Shown piece by piece: positions 16,792 through 26,038 of a DNA stretch of 64,000 nucleotides (position 1 is its first letter; each line of letters begins with the position of its first letter). This DNA comes from Pseudomonas sp. Irchel 3A7 (GTDB lineage Bacteria > Pseudomonadota > Gammaproteobacteria > Pseudomonadales > Pseudomonadaceae): positions 124,001-188,000 of the forward strand of contig NZ_FYED01000014.1 of assembly GCF_900187565.1 (NCBI RefSeq), written 5' to 3'. The position numbers and the translations under genes are program-made. The notes under the pieces were generated by a model that was not told where the DNA came from, searched no databases, and was given only the letters and a program-made list of their open reading frames with translations.

Positions 16792-18336
16792 ATGCAGTTA
16801 AATAAAACGTTGGTGACGTGCTCGTTTTTGCTACTGGCGGCAAGGGCTCAAGCGGATGACGGTATTGACCGCATGACCCTTGCCGACATGCGTCTTGCCT
16901 TGAATAAAGGGGACATCACTTCCGAGCAATTGGTCCGGCACTACCTGGACAACATTCGCGCGAACAACCATCAGGGCCGGAACATCAATGCGCTGGTGAC
17001 GCTCAATGAGCAGGCGATCGAACAGGCCCGCCAGTGGGATGCCGAACGGGCTAAAAATCCCGAGGCCAAATATCCACCGCTGGCCGGCATTCCGTTCGTG
17101 GTGAAGGACAACTTTGACACCGCCGGCCTGGTCACCTCCGGTGGATCTTACGTATTGCGTTCATCGGTGCCGAGCCAGGATGCCTTCACCGTCAAGAAGC
17201 TGATCGATGGACAGGCGATTCTGCTCGGCAAAGCCAACCTGTCGGAACTGGCCGCGTCTTTCGGCTGGTTCGGCTACAGCTCGTTTGGCGGGCAGACGCT
17301 CAATCCGAGAAATACCCGGCGCGATGCTTCCGGCTCCAGCAGCGGCTCTGCCGCCTCGGTGGCCGCGGCGTTCGCACCCTTTGCGCTGGGGTCGGATACC
17401 AGCGGGTCGATCCGCGCGCCGGCCAGCGTCACCGGCACGGTGGGTTTTCGACCTTCGCTGGGGCTGATCAGTCGCAGCGGCATTATTCCGCTCTCGCTGA
17501 CGTTCGATACCGGTGGCGTCATTACCAACAGCGTGCTGGATCAGGCCATCGTGCTGGATGCGATCAAGGGACAGGACAAAAGCGACCCGGCGACCCTCGA
17601 CCTTGCCGCCGACACCATTCAGTTCGAGCCAGCCCTGAACCGTTCCTCGCTTCAAGGCAAGACCATCGGGGTGATCACCAACTTCAAAGGCGCCAACCCG
17701 GAGGTGGACGCGGTTTTCAGAACCGCACAGCAAACCCTTGGCCAGCGTGGGGCGCATGTCGTTTCCATCGAGCTGCCGAAGGCATTTGAAACCCTTTGGA
17801 GCGATGTGCTCGGCCCGGTGGGAGAGAGCGAATTCAAGCCGCAGTTCGAGCGATACCTGGCCACCCTTGGCCCGAGCCAACCGCGAACGCTGGCCCGGTT
17901 CCTTGATCTGGCGAAAAAGAATCAGGCTGACAACGCAGCGCATGGCATGAATCCGGCGCGCCTGGCCGGACTGGAAGCGGTATCGAACACCACCGGCACC
18001 GATTCGCCGCAGTACATCTCCATCCTCTCCAGAAAGATCCCGCAGTTGCGCGCGCAACTGATGGACATCATGAAGAAGAACCAAGTGGACAGTCTGTTCT
18101 TTGCGACGATCAACTGCCCGGCCTCGGTGGTTCACGGCGTGACGGATGACAGTTACCTGTGCAACGCCGGTGATACCTACGCCTCGTCGTACATTGCCTC
18201 CGCCACCGGGTTTCCCGAAATCACGGTTCCGGCAGGCACCATCAAGGGCAATCTGCCGGTGGGTGTTTCGTTCCTGGGCGGTTACGGTGAAGACGCCAAG
18301 GTCGTGAGCTACGGCTACGCATTCCTGGGGCGGTGA
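16792..18336 (+). CDS. Exported amidase-signature-family hydrolase
   Basis: 514 residues with an N-terminal signal peptide (MQLNKTLVTCSFLLLAARAQ, cleaved near 21) and the Ser-cisSer-Lys amidase fold. Lys105 is in PFVVKDNFDT, the Ser-rich loop is ASGSSSGSAAS (Ser182/183), and the nucleophile is Ser206 in GSDTSGSIRAP. Amidases release ammonia or amines from carboxamides; export suggests a periplasmic substrate. ATG 16792 follows GAGGAG at ideal spacing; the upstream in-frame ATGs run through the terminator. Its position behind a betaine-type importer suggests it frees a transported amine or acid outside the membrane, an inference only. Confidence 0.87.
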   Translation: MQLNKTLVTCSFLLLAARAQADDGIDRMTLADMRLALNKGDITSEQLVRHYLDNIRANNHQGRNINALVTLNEQAIEQARQWDAERAKNPEAKYPPLAGIPFVVKDNFDTAGLVTSGGSYVLRSSVPSQDAFTVKKLIDGQAILLGKANLSELAASFGWFGYSSFGGQTLNPRNTRRDASGSSSGSAASVAAAFAPFALGSDTSGSIRAPASVTGTVGFRPSLGLISRSGIIPLSLTFDTGGVITNSVLDQAIVLDAIKGQDKSDPATLDLAADTIQFEPALNRSSLQGKTIGVITNFKGANPEVDAVFRTAQQTLGQRGAHVVSIELPKAFETLWSDVLGPVGESEFKPQFERYLATLGPSQPRTLARFLDLAKKNQADNAAHGMNPARLAGLEAVSNTTGTDSPQYISILSRKIPQLRAQLMDIMKKNQVDSLFFATINCPASVVHGVTDDSYLCNAGDTYASSYIASATGFPEITVPAGTIKGNLPVGVSFLGGYGEDAKVVSYGYAFLGR

Positions 18337-18388
18337 TTGCGCAGATGGGTCGTCTATGAAAACGCGTGCCTGCGTCGCCCATACGTTC

Positions 18389-18456
18389 TTCGCGAGCAGG
18401 CTCGCTCCCACAGATTCAGCGCAAGACTTTGTAGGAGCCGAGCTTGCTCGCGATGG
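18389..18456. repeat. REP element pair
   Basis: Two REP palindromes in opposite orientation, CGCGAGCAGGCTCGCTCCCA at 18391 and GTAGGAGCCGAGCTTGCTCG at about 18431, lie between the convergent amidase and LysR genes. They can act as mRNA-stabilising or terminating structures. Confidence 0.8.
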
Positions 18457-18513
18457 TGGTCAACGATAACGCGGGGTACCTGGATGCCCACAGATTCAGA
18501 TCAGCGGCATCGG

Positions 18514-19398
18514 TCAGATTTGTTCCAGCAACCAGGTACGGAACGCGATGAGTGATGGCAGCCTTTCGTTGCGTGGCGGATACGTCAGGTAGTAACTGCG
18601 CTGACTGGCGAAGGGCTGGCCGAGGCTGATCAGTTCTGCGTTGGCCAACTCATCGGCGACCAGGATCCGCGGTACCAGGCCGATGCCGATGCCGGCCCTC
18701 ACGGCCTGGATCAAGTGCGAGGTGAGTTCGAAACTCGGCCCCAGCCGCATCATCCGATGGGGCAGGCCGTGGTGGCTGAACCACTCGCCCCAGACGTTGG
18801 CGTTGTTCGCGACGTTGAGCAGCGTCTGTGTGCCAATGCGCTCCGGTGTCCAGGTGTCATGGGCCGCCGCCGCTTGTGCCGACATGATCACCATCAATTC
18901 TTCGGTGTGCAGGCGATGGCTGATCAGACCCGGCATGTCGGCGTTACCGACGACGATCGCGGCATCGATGCCACTGGTCTCGAAGTCGATGGCGTCGATC
19001 CGGGAATTGATGTGCACCAGCATGCCGGGATGGGTTTTGTAGAAGTCGTGAAGGCGTGGCAATAACCACTTCGAGCCGAACGTCGGCAAGGTGGCCAGGC
19101 GCAAGGTTCCGCTGCCCGACTGATAAGCCATGGCCTGCAAGGTGGCGCTGCGTATGCGTCCGAGCGCTTCGCTCAGTTCCCGCTGATAAAGGCGGCCGAC
19201 ATCGGTCAACTGCACCTGCCGGCCTTCCCGGCGAAACAGCGTCAGGCCCAGTTGCTGCTCCAGCGCCTGGACCTGTCGGCTGACCGCGCTTTGAGTCAGC
19301 GAGAGTTCCACCGCGGCGCGTGTGTAGCTTTCATGGCGAGCGGCGGCTTCAAACGCCAGCAGCAACGACATGGAAGGGGTGAGGTGGCGGTAATTCAT
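18514..19398 (-). CDS. LysR-family transcriptional regulator (GcvA-like)
   Basis: 294 residues. The helix-turn-helix is at ~10-65 (LLLAFEAAARHESYTRAA, LSLTQSAVSRQVQALE) and the effector domain from ~90 (GTLRLATLPTFGSKWLLPRL). The TFGSKWLLPRL segment is typical of the GcvA/DsdC branch. It is divergent from the YdiJ-type dehydrogenase, 157 bp away, and probably controls it; a 2-hydroxyacid is a likely effector by analogy. Confidence 0.87.
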   Translation of the reverse strand: MNYRHLTPSMSLLLAFEAAARHESYTRAAVELSLTQSAVSRQVQALEQQLGLTLFRREGRQVQLTDVGRLYQRELSEALGRIRSATLQAMAYQSGSGTLRLATLPTFGSKWLLPRLHDFYKTHPGMLVHINSRIDAIDFETSGIDAAIVVGNADMPGLISHRLHTEELMVIMSAQAAAAHDTWTPERIGTQTLLNVANNANVWGEWFSHHGLPHRMMRLGPSFELTSHLIQAVRAGIGIGLVPRILVADELANAELISLGQPFASQRSYYLTYPPRNERLPSLIAFRTWLLEQI

Positions 19399-19555
19399 TC
19401 GTAAAAGTCATCGATAGCGGCAGGATTATCCGTTTGTCCGGCGCCGGAGCCTGCAGGATCATTGGCACGCTGACAACCTGAGGCTGACCGATTAATGCCC
19501 TGGCGACAAGTGTTTTGATTTTTCCGTGATTCGACCGACAAGAGACCATCCCGAG

Positions 19556-22500
19556 ATGATCGCCCAGCTGTCTACCGTTGCACCCGCGCCACAGTACCCG
19601 GAATTTCTTCAAGCCCTGCGGGCCAGCGGCTTTCGCGGTCAGCTCGGTACTGACTACGCCACCCGAACCGTGCTGGCGACCGACAACTCGATTTACCAGC
19701 GCCTGCCGCAAGCAGCGGTATTCCCCCTGGACGCGGACGACATCGTGCGCATCGCCACCTTGATGGCCGAGCAGCGCTTTCGCCAGATCAAGCTGACCCC
19801 GCGGGGTGGCGGCACCGGCACCAATGGCCAGTCATTGACCGACGGCATCGTGGTCGACTTGTCGCGGCACATGAACAGCATCCTCGAAATCAACGTCGCC
19901 GAGCGTTGGGTGCGGGTGCAGGCGGGCGTGGTCAAGGACCAGCTCAATGTCGCGCTCAAGCCCCACGGGCTGTTCTTCGCCCCGGAGCTGTCGACCTCCA
20001 ACCGTGCCACCGTTGGCGGAATGATCAACACGGACGCCAGCGGGCAGGGCAGTTGCACCTATGGCAAGACCCGCGATCATGTGCTGGAACTGCACAGCGT
20101 ATTGCTCGGTGGCGAGCGCCTGCACAGCCAGCCGCTGACCGACGCGCAGCTTGATGCGGCGTGCACGCAACCCGGCCGCCTCGGCGAGGTGTACCGTACC
20201 GCGCGGCAGATCCAGGAAACCCAGGCCGAGCTGATCGAGTCCGTGTTCCCCAAGCTCAACCGCTGCCTGACCGGTTACGACCTGGCCCACCTGCGCGACG
20301 AGCAGGGGCGTTTCAACCTCAATAGCGTGTTGTGCGGTGCGGAGGGTTCGCTGGGCTACATCGTCGAGGCCAAGCTCAACGTACTGCCGATCCCCAAGTA
20401 TTCGGTGTTGGTGAACGTGCGCTACAGCAGCTTCATGGATGCGCTGCGCGACGCCAACGCGTTGCTGGCGCACAAGCCCCTGTCCATCGAAACCGTAGAC
20501 TCCAAAGTGTTGATGCTGGCGATGAAAGACATCGTCTGGCACAGCGTCGCCGAGTATTTTCCCGCTGACGCCGAGCGCCCGACACTGGGCATCAATCTGG
20601 TGGAGTTCAGCGGGGAAGACGCCGCGCAAGTCAACGCGCGCGTGGCGGCGTTCGTGGCGCATCTGCAGGCTGACACGAGCATCGAGCGACTGGGGCACAC
20701 GCTGGCCGAAGGAGCCGAAGCGGTGACCCGCGTCTACGCTATGCGTAAACGCTCAGTCGGGTTGCTGGGCAACGTCGAAGGCGAGATTCGTCCGCAGCCT
20801 TTCGTTGAAGACACCGCGGTGCCGCCGGAGCGGTTGGCCGACTACATCACCGAGTTCCGCGCACTGCTGGACAGCCATGGCCTGGCTTATGGCATGTTCG
20901 GTCATGTCGATGCCGGTGTGTTGCATGTGCGCCCGGCGCTGGATATGAAAGACCCGGCCCAGGCGGCGCTGGTCAAACCGATTTCCGATGCCGTGGCCGA
21001 ACTGACACGGCGCTATGGCGGCTTGCTGTGGGGCGAACACGGCAAGGGTTTGCGGTCCGAATATGTCCCGGAATTTTTCGGTGAGCTGTACCCGGCGCTG
21101 CAATCGCTCAAGGGCGCGTTCGATCCCCACAATCAGCTCAACCCCGGCAAGATCTGTGCCCCGCCGGATGCCGCCCAAGGCTTGCTCAAGGTCAACGAAG
21201 TGACGCTGCGCGGTGATCTGGATCGGCAAATCGATGAGCGCGTCTGGCAAAGCTTCGGCACTGCCGTGCACTGCAACGGTAACGGCGCTTGCTACAACTA
21301 CGATCCCGACGATGCGATGTGCCCGTCGTGGAAAGCCACCCGTGAACGCCAGCATTCGCCGAAGGGCAGGGCCTCCTTGATTCGCGAGTGGTTGCGTCTG
21401 CAAGGTGCGGCCAATATTGATGTGCTTGAAGCGGTCGCAGGCCAATGGTCGTGGCTGCGCGGGTTGCCGAAGCGATTGCGCAACAATCTTGCGCGTTCAC
21501 GGGGCGAGGAGGATTTTTCCCATGAGGTCTACGACGCGATGGCCGGTTGCCTGGCGTGTAAATCCTGTGCGGGACAATGCCCGGTCAAGGTCAACGTGCC
21601 GGAATTCCGTTCGCGTTTTCTGCAGCTGTATCACGGTCGCTACCAGCGCCCGGTACGCGAATACCTGATCGGCTCGCTGGAATTCACCCTGCCGTACGTG
21701 GCGTACGCTCCGAGGCTGTACAACGCGGTGATGGGCTCGAAATGGATAAGTCGCCTGCTCGAACGCCATGTCGGCATGCTCGACAGCCCACTGATCAGCC
21801 GCTACAACCTGCAAGCCACCTTGGCCGGATGCAAGGTGGGCGTCGCCAGTGTCGCGGCGCTGCGTGAGCTGACCCCGCAACAGCGTTCACGCAGCGTGGT
21901 GCTGGTGCAGGACGCGTTCACCCGCTACTTCGAGACCCCCTTGCTGGCGTCCTTCATCCAGTTGGCGCACGGGCTGGGCTACCGCGTATTCCTGGCGCCT
22001 TTCAGTGTCAACGGCAAACCCTTGCACGTACACGGTTTCCTCGGTGCATTCGCCAAGGCGGCGATTCGCAACGCCCATCAGCTCAAGGCCCTCGCAGACT
22101 GCGGCGTGCCGCTGGTGGGCCTGGATCCAGCCATGACGCTGGTCTACCGCCAGGAATACCTGAAAGTACCGGGGCTCAATGATTGCCCGAAGGTCTTGCT
22201 GCCGCAGGAGTGGCTGTTTGATGTGCTGCCGGAAAAGCCGCAGCCTGTTGCGCAGACGTTTCGTTTGCTGGCGCATTGCACTGAGAAGACCAATGTCCCG
22301 GCCAGTACTTCACAGTGGGAAAAACTGTTTTCCCGGCTTGGGCTCAAACTGGTGACCGAGGCGACCGGCTGCTGTGGCATGTCGGGTACCTACGGCCACG
22401 AAGCGCGCAATCAGGACACTTCGAGAATCATCTTCGAGCAGTCATGGGCCGGTAAGCTGGATAAACAGGGGGAGGCGTTGGCGACCGGATACTCCTGCCG

Positions 22501-22579
22501 CAGCCAGGTCAAGCGCATGGCCGACAGGCAACTGCGTCACCCACTGGAAGTGCTGTTGGAGCATGCGCTGCCGTTGTAG
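19556..22579 (+). CDS. ydiJ: YdiJ-type FAD- and Fe-S-containing 2-hydroxyacid dehydrogenase
   Basis: 1007 residues aligning by eye along the whole of E. coli YdiJ (1018 aa). An FAD-binding PCMH domain (~45-270: TPRGGGTGTNGQSL, PELSTSNRATVGGMI), an FAD-oxidase C domain (YGMFGHVDAGVLHVRPALD, LLWGEHGKG), a 4Fe-4S segment near 664 (GCLACKSCAGQCPVKVNVPE) and a C-terminal CCG domain (ATGCCGMSGTYGHEA) occur in that order. YdiJ oxidises D-2-hydroxyglutarate or D-lactate-like acids with electrons passed to the respiratory chain. ATG 19556 matches the YdiJ N-terminus; GTG 19526 is an alternative. A single gene divergent from its LysR regulator. Confidence 0.9.
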   Translation: MIAQLSTVAPAPQYPEFLQALRASGFRGQLGTDYATRTVLATDNSIYQRLPQAAVFPLDADDIVRIATLMAEQRFRQIKLTPRGGGTGTNGQSLTDGIVVDLSRHMNSILEINVAERWVRVQAGVVKDQLNVALKPHGLFFAPELSTSNRATVGGMINTDASGQGSCTYGKTRDHVLELHSVLLGGERLHSQPLTDAQLDAACTQPGRLGEVYRTARQIQETQAELIESVFPKLNRCLTGYDLAHLRDEQGRFNLNSVLCGAEGSLGYIVEAKLNVLPIPKYSVLVNVRYSSFMDALRDANALLAHKPLSIETVDSKVLMLAMKDIVWHSVAEYFPADAERPTLGINLVEFSGEDAAQVNARVAAFVAHLQADTSIERLGHTLAEGAEAVTRVYAMRKRSVGLLGNVEGEIRPQPFVEDTAVPPERLADYITEFRALLDSHGLAYGMFGHVDAGVLHVRPALDMKDPAQAALVKPISDAVAELTRRYGGLLWGEHGKGLRSEYVPEFFGELYPALQSLKGAFDPHNQLNPGKICAPPDAAQGLLKVNEVTLRGDLDRQIDERVWQSFGTAVHCNGNGACYNYDPDDAMCPSWKATRERQHSPKGRASLIREWLRLQGAANIDVLEAVAGQWSWLRGLPKRLRNNLARSRGEEDFSHEVYDAMAGCLACKSCAGQCPVKVNVPEFRSRFLQLYHGRYQRPVREYLIGSLEFTLPYVAYAPRLYNAVMGSKWISRLLERHVGMLDSPLISRYNLQATLAGCKVGVASVAALRELTPQQRSRSVVLVQDAFTRYFETPLLASFIQLAHGLGYRVFLAPFSVNGKPLHVHGFLGAFAKAAIRNAHQLKALADCGVPLVGLDPAMTLVYRQEYLKVPGLNDCPKVLLPQEWLFDVLPEKPQPVAQTFRLLAHCTEKTNVPASTSQWEKLFSRLGLKLVTEATGCCGMSGTYGHEARNQDTSRIIFEQSWAGKLDKQGEALATGYSCRSQVKRMADRQLRHPLEVLLEHALPL

Positions 22580-22625
22580 GGACATGCTGTTGACTCAAGA
22601 CGCAGGGAGACATCCGTTTCTTCAG

Positions 22626-22898
22626 TCACGGCTGCTTAGGGTTGCACTCTTGCGTCTGGTCCTTCCGGTTCTTTTTGAATCCCCGAAGATTCATGACGCA
22701 GAGGCAGATCTGCAGGACGATCAGGGCATACGCTTGTGCGTAGGCCCCCCAAACCACCCACAAGATGTTGCTCAGGATGAAGCAGATGAATCCTGTCATT
22801 CTCCGGGTTGGTCGTTGCGACCCAATCAGCCACGCGGCGAGTACCGTTACCAACATCGCAGGCCATTGAACCCAGTCAACGTAGGCCAAGGGGAGCAC
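22626..22898 (-). CDS. Small inner-membrane protein, about 90 residues
   Basis: Three hydrophobic segments (WPAMLVTVLAAWLIG, TGFICFILSNILWVVWG, AYALIVLQICLCVMNLRG) and a basic C-terminal tail (FKKNRKD) indicate a compact membrane protein; the layout resembles small amino-acid or sugar half-transporter-like proteins common in pseudomonads, but I cannot assign a function. The start is uncertain: GTG 22898 or TTG 22889 (GAGGTG six bases upstream) give the compact form, while ATG 23039 would add a Cys-rich N-terminus with no family look. It converges with ydiJ. Confidence 0.6.
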   Translation of the reverse strand: MLPLAYVDWVQWPAMLVTVLAAWLIGSQRPTRRMTGFICFILSNILWVVWGAYAQAYALIVLQICLCVMNLRGFKKNRKDQTQECNPKQP

Positions 22899-23289
22899 CT
22901 CTTCGAAATCGCGATCTTCAACAGTTGGAAGTGAGATGCACTTTTTCCGGCATGTCCGATCACAAGTGTGCTCGAAACAGAAATCTGTGCAGGCTGCGAT
23001 AGCGGCAAGAATAGACGACTGGCGCAGGATTTTTTCCATAGCGGCAGATGCGGTGGCGTAGCGGCAACATTGCGCTTTTCCACTGCGAGAATGACTTCGC
23101 TACACCCCATCTTCGATCAGTCAGAGTGGCAGATACGACCTGTTTGTACTGAAAGCGTCAGCGCCCCGAACTTTCTCCGGTTGATTCAGGTCGACAAATT
23201 TCCAGCCTCATCAGCGTAGCCCAATGCCTGACGTCGAGGCATCTCGACTGCCGAAGCGTGGAGGTTCAATAACAAAAATGGTGATAGCG
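22899..23289. other. Intergenic region
   Basis: Between the small membrane protein (minus) and the zinc-ribbon protein (plus). Short frames on both strands lack recognisable features. It must hold the two promoters; nothing else was seen. Confidence 0.4.
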
Positions 23290-23523
23290 ATGAATTGTCT
23301 TATCTGTGTCGGCGTGGCGAAGCGCATTCATTGCCACGGCCCGTGGGAGGAGAGGGATTGTCCGGATTGCGGGCGCTATCGGGTTTCCGACGAGCTCCTT
23401 TTGACCTTGATGGATCAGGGCCAGATCTTCGATGTCGGCAAAACCAGAGACTGGCTGCAAAGCCGACGCAAAGGCGGTGCTACCCCTTCGATTGAAATCC
23501 ATGAAGCCTTGTTGCTGCCATAG
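23290..23523 (+). CDS. Small zinc-ribbon-like protein, 77 residues
   Basis: Two Cys pairs, MNCLIC and CPDCGRYRV, with an intervening His (RIHCHG), form a likely zinc knuckle; the rest is a short amphipathic tail (SDELLLTLMDQGQIFDVG). Proteins of this kind are common and uncharacterised in Pseudomonas. The start is not certain: ATG 23290 begins at the first Cys pair, while ATG 23278 is the alternative, with GGAGG 13 bp upstream. Its last 44 bp overlap the end of the convergent DUF1652 gene. Confidence 0.6.
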   Translation: MNCLICVGVAKRIHCHGPWEERDCPDCGRYRVSDELLLTLMDQGQIFDVGKTRDWLQSRRKGGATPSIEIHEALLLP

Positions 23524-23776
23524 CGCTTGCCCTGTCCGAACGAGGGACATAAGCGGCGTGCGCGAGATCCTGTCGTAATCCTGTCACCAGGCTCGTGATG
23601 GCTTGTCCATTTGCCAGTTGATCTACCGCGATACCGGTAACGACAAGCATTTCCTGATTGGAATTGTCCTGGAAAAATCGCACCGTCAAAGCAGCCCCCG
23701 AATCAACTGTGCATTCACAGCGCACGGGTAAAAAGCTTTGCTCTATCAAGTGCCGGATTTCTAAAGTCGATAGCAT
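23480..23776 (-). CDS. DUF1652 family protein
   Basis: 98 residues. The N-terminal MLSTLEIRHLIEQSFLPVRC and the following ECTVDSGAALTVRFFQD and VVTGIAVDQL are the DUF1652 pattern, a Pseudomonas-specific family of unknown function. ATG 23776 has GAGG eight bases upstream; the longer frame is rejected. The family core ends near residue 75; the last ~20 residues are unusual and overlap the convergent zinc-ribbon gene. Confidence 0.8.
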   Translation of the reverse strand: MLSTLEIRHLIEQSFLPVRCECTVDSGAALTVRFFQDNSNQEMLVVTGIAVDQLANGQAITSLVTGLRQDLAHAAYVPRSDRASAMAATRLHGFQSKG

Positions 23777-24198
23777 CTGTCTTGCCTCGACGAGAGCCAG
23801 CCAAATGACTTTTGTCTGAGGGGTATTGAGCAAGCGCCGCGAAGTAACGGGCTTGATTGGGCTTCGCCTGAATCGTTGGCTGGAGGCTCACTATTAATTC
23901 TAGATCCGATCCTTCAGGACATTAGATCCTTTCAATCTGAGTGATGGCTCGCAGCGACACCTCATCTGCCGCCCCGAAGATTCTTTGCGGCGGACGACGT
24001 CGTTGGCGGTGACGTCGGCTTGATTGCCGCCGCGTTTTTACCCTCATTCGTAACGATTCATTTCCCAGGTTGAATCCCGGGGCATTGGGTCATTCAGTAA
24101 CCGAATGAATCGCATCACTTTATGAGGTTTGAGCACCTCTGGTCGGCGGTCATGAACGTGTGTCGAGTTCTGCGGATCCATTCGAAAACACCTGTGGA
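23777..24198. other. Intergenic region with an isolated terminator-like hairpin
   Basis: At 23987-24039 GCGGCGG and CCGCCGC can pair across a 33-nt loop and are followed by GTTTTTA on the plus strand. No plus-strand gene ends within 450 bp upstream, so if it terminates anything it would be an untranslated transcript. The remaining sequence shows no gene. Confidence 0.3.
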
Positions 24199-24501
24199 AT
24201 GAATGCGGTCATGAACTCTTTCGAGAATCAGCTGACGCCCGCTCAGGAGAAAAGACTAAACGCCCTGGCATTGTGGTATCGCGTGTTCGAGGCCAGCGCC
24301 CTGCGTATGGATCGTCCAGATACCTATCACGAAGAATTGCTTCGCCAGGCGGATGAGATGGATCGTCAGGGCATCATTGATTGGGAGGAGTGGCGGGACT
24401 TGCGCGTAGAAGCAGATCAGGCTTACTTGCGTGCAGTCGCAGGCGAAGACTATCACCCGGTTCAAGCGTCAATGCTGTCGATTGATCCGGATGCCGTTTA
24501 G
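24199..24501 (+). CDS. Hypothetical protein upstream of ybdK, about 100 residues
   Basis: A charged, helical protein (LTPAQEKRLNALALWYRVFEAS, YHEELLRQADEMDRQGIIDWEEW) with no membrane or signal segment and no motif I recognise. ATG 24199 and ATG 24211 are both possible, neither with a strong ribosome-binding site. It ends 12 bp before ybdK on the same strand, so cotranscription is likely and a partner role for the ligase is possible. Confidence 0.65.
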   Translation: MNAVMNSFENQLTPAQEKRLNALALWYRVFEASALRMDRPDTYHEELLRQADEMDRQGIIDWEEWRDLRVEADQAYLRAVAGEDYHPVQASMLSIDPDAV

Positions 24502-24513
24502 GGAATGGAAGCA

Positions 24514-25632
24514 ATGAACCGCCAGCTAAAGTTCGGTATTGAAGAGGAATATTTCATTACCGATCTGGTCACTCGACACATGCCTGGAACGCTCGTCCAC
24601 GCGGTGAGTGACAAATGCAAAACCGAACTGGGCCAAAGTTTCGCGTACGAGATGTTCCAGGCGCAGATCGAAGTGGCTTCACCTGTGTTCACCGACCTGG
24701 CGCAGGCAGCGGAATTTCTCGCTAACGCCCGAGGCACATTGAAGCATGCTCTCCAGGCTTTTGACCTGGGATTGCTGTGTGCCGGTAGTCATCCCTTGGC
24801 GGACTGGCGTATTCAGCACCCCACAGACCAGTATCATTTTCAGCAGCTGTTCAACGATTATCAACGTGTAGCTCGACGCAGTCTGCTCTCGGGTCTGCAC
24901 GTGCATGTAGAAATTGCGCATCACCTGGATCGAATTCAGGTCATGAACGAGGTGCTTGCGTGGACACCCATGCTATTGGCCTTGAGCAGCTCCTCTCCAT
25001 TTTGGGACGGTTGCGATAGCGGATTTGCCAGTTATCGGCAGACAGCCTGTGATGAATGGCCCCGGATGGGCATTCCGGAATTCCTTGAAGATGAACCTGC
25101 CTATAAAGCCTACGTTGCCTTTTTGGTTTCAACCGGCTCGATGAGAACCCCAAGTGACTGCTGGTGGGGGGTACGGCCTTCAGCAAGGTTCCCGACGCTG
25201 GAATTGCGAATGACGGACGCCTGTCCGCGTTTGGATGATGCTTTGACTATTGCCTGCTTTTTCCGATTGATGATTGCCTACGCCATCGAGCAACCTCATC
25301 CGGGAGCGGCTTACTCGCAGCAATCCCGGTGGATACTGATGGAGAACCGCTGGAGAGCAAAAAGGTCCGGAATCCATGCATCGTTTCTCGTTGAGGGTTT
25401 CGAGCGGCCTTGCACGATCGATCAATGGCTTTTCCTGGTAGAGCAAATCCTGGGAGATACCGCTCGAACACTGGGCGTCGAAAACGTATTTTCCCGGATT
25501 CGCCGAATGATCCACTCCGGTACCAGCGCAGAACGGCAACGTGTCGTCTACGAAAGCGCCATCGGCAGCGGCTTGAGCGTCCAGGCAGCACTCTCACGAG
25601 TGGTTGACCAGTTGTTGCTGGAAACAGCGTGA
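24514..25632 (+). CDS. ybdK: YbdK-type carboxylate-amine ligase (glutamate-cysteine ligase family 2)
   Basis: 372 residues, the usual length. The family signatures are FGIEEEYFITD (residues 6-16), FAYEMFQAQIEVASPV, SGLHVHVEI (ligand and metal binding) and FPTLELRMTDACP. These ATP-dependent enzymes show weak gamma-glutamylcysteine ligase activity; the physiological substrate is not established. ATG 24514 has AGGGA at good spacing, while ATG 24505 directly abuts it. Confidence 0.9.
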   Translation: MNRQLKFGIEEEYFITDLVTRHMPGTLVHAVSDKCKTELGQSFAYEMFQAQIEVASPVFTDLAQAAEFLANARGTLKHALQAFDLGLLCAGSHPLADWRIQHPTDQYHFQQLFNDYQRVARRSLLSGLHVHVEIAHHLDRIQVMNEVLAWTPMLLALSSSSPFWDGCDSGFASYRQTACDEWPRMGIPEFLEDEPAYKAYVAFLVSTGSMRTPSDCWWGVRPSARFPTLELRMTDACPRLDDALTIACFFRLMIAYAIEQPHPGAAYSQQSRWILMENRWRAKRSGIHASFLVEGFERPCTIDQWLFLVEQILGDTARTLGVENVFSRIRRMIHSGTSAERQRVVYESAIGSGLSVQAALSRVVDQLLLETA

Positions 25633-25708
25633 GTACAAGGCATCACGCAAAGTCCGATCTATTGGATAATGCTGTTCACTTAGGCGGATCTTGAGTCAGT
25701 GAGAAGTC

Positions 25709-25912
25709 TGTGGCGAGGGAGCTTGTCGGGGCGCCGCATCGTCCCGCTTGAGTGCGCAGCACTCACGAAAATCGCGATGATGTCAGATTTTTTGGGGCCG
25801 CTGCGCAGCCCAACGTCGGAACGCCGCCCGGACCAAGCTCGCTCGCCACAAGGTTTGGTAAGACTCAAGATTCTCTTAAATGAACAGCATTCCGAGCAGG
25901 CTCGCTCCGACA
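25709..25912. repeat. REP-type long palindrome and a half element
   Basis: TGTGGCGAGGGAGCTTG at 25709 and the inverted CAAGCTCGCTCGCCACA ending 25850 bracket a ~110-bp spacer that itself contains GGCCGCTGCGCAGCCC, a form seen in pseudomonad genomes. A separate half element, TCCGAGCAGGCTCGCTCCGA, lies at 25891. It occupies most of the 406-bp gap after ybdK; no gene is seen there. Confidence 0.7.
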
Positions 25913-26038
25913 TAAACATCGCGCTCATCATCCGCTTTGAACTCCCGACACGGCTGCTCCGTCCTCTGCTATGAGGGGGCTCAGGGCATCTCGCTGTGAA
26001 CTCCCGCAACGCTTCTCAAACAGAAGGCGAGGGACGAC

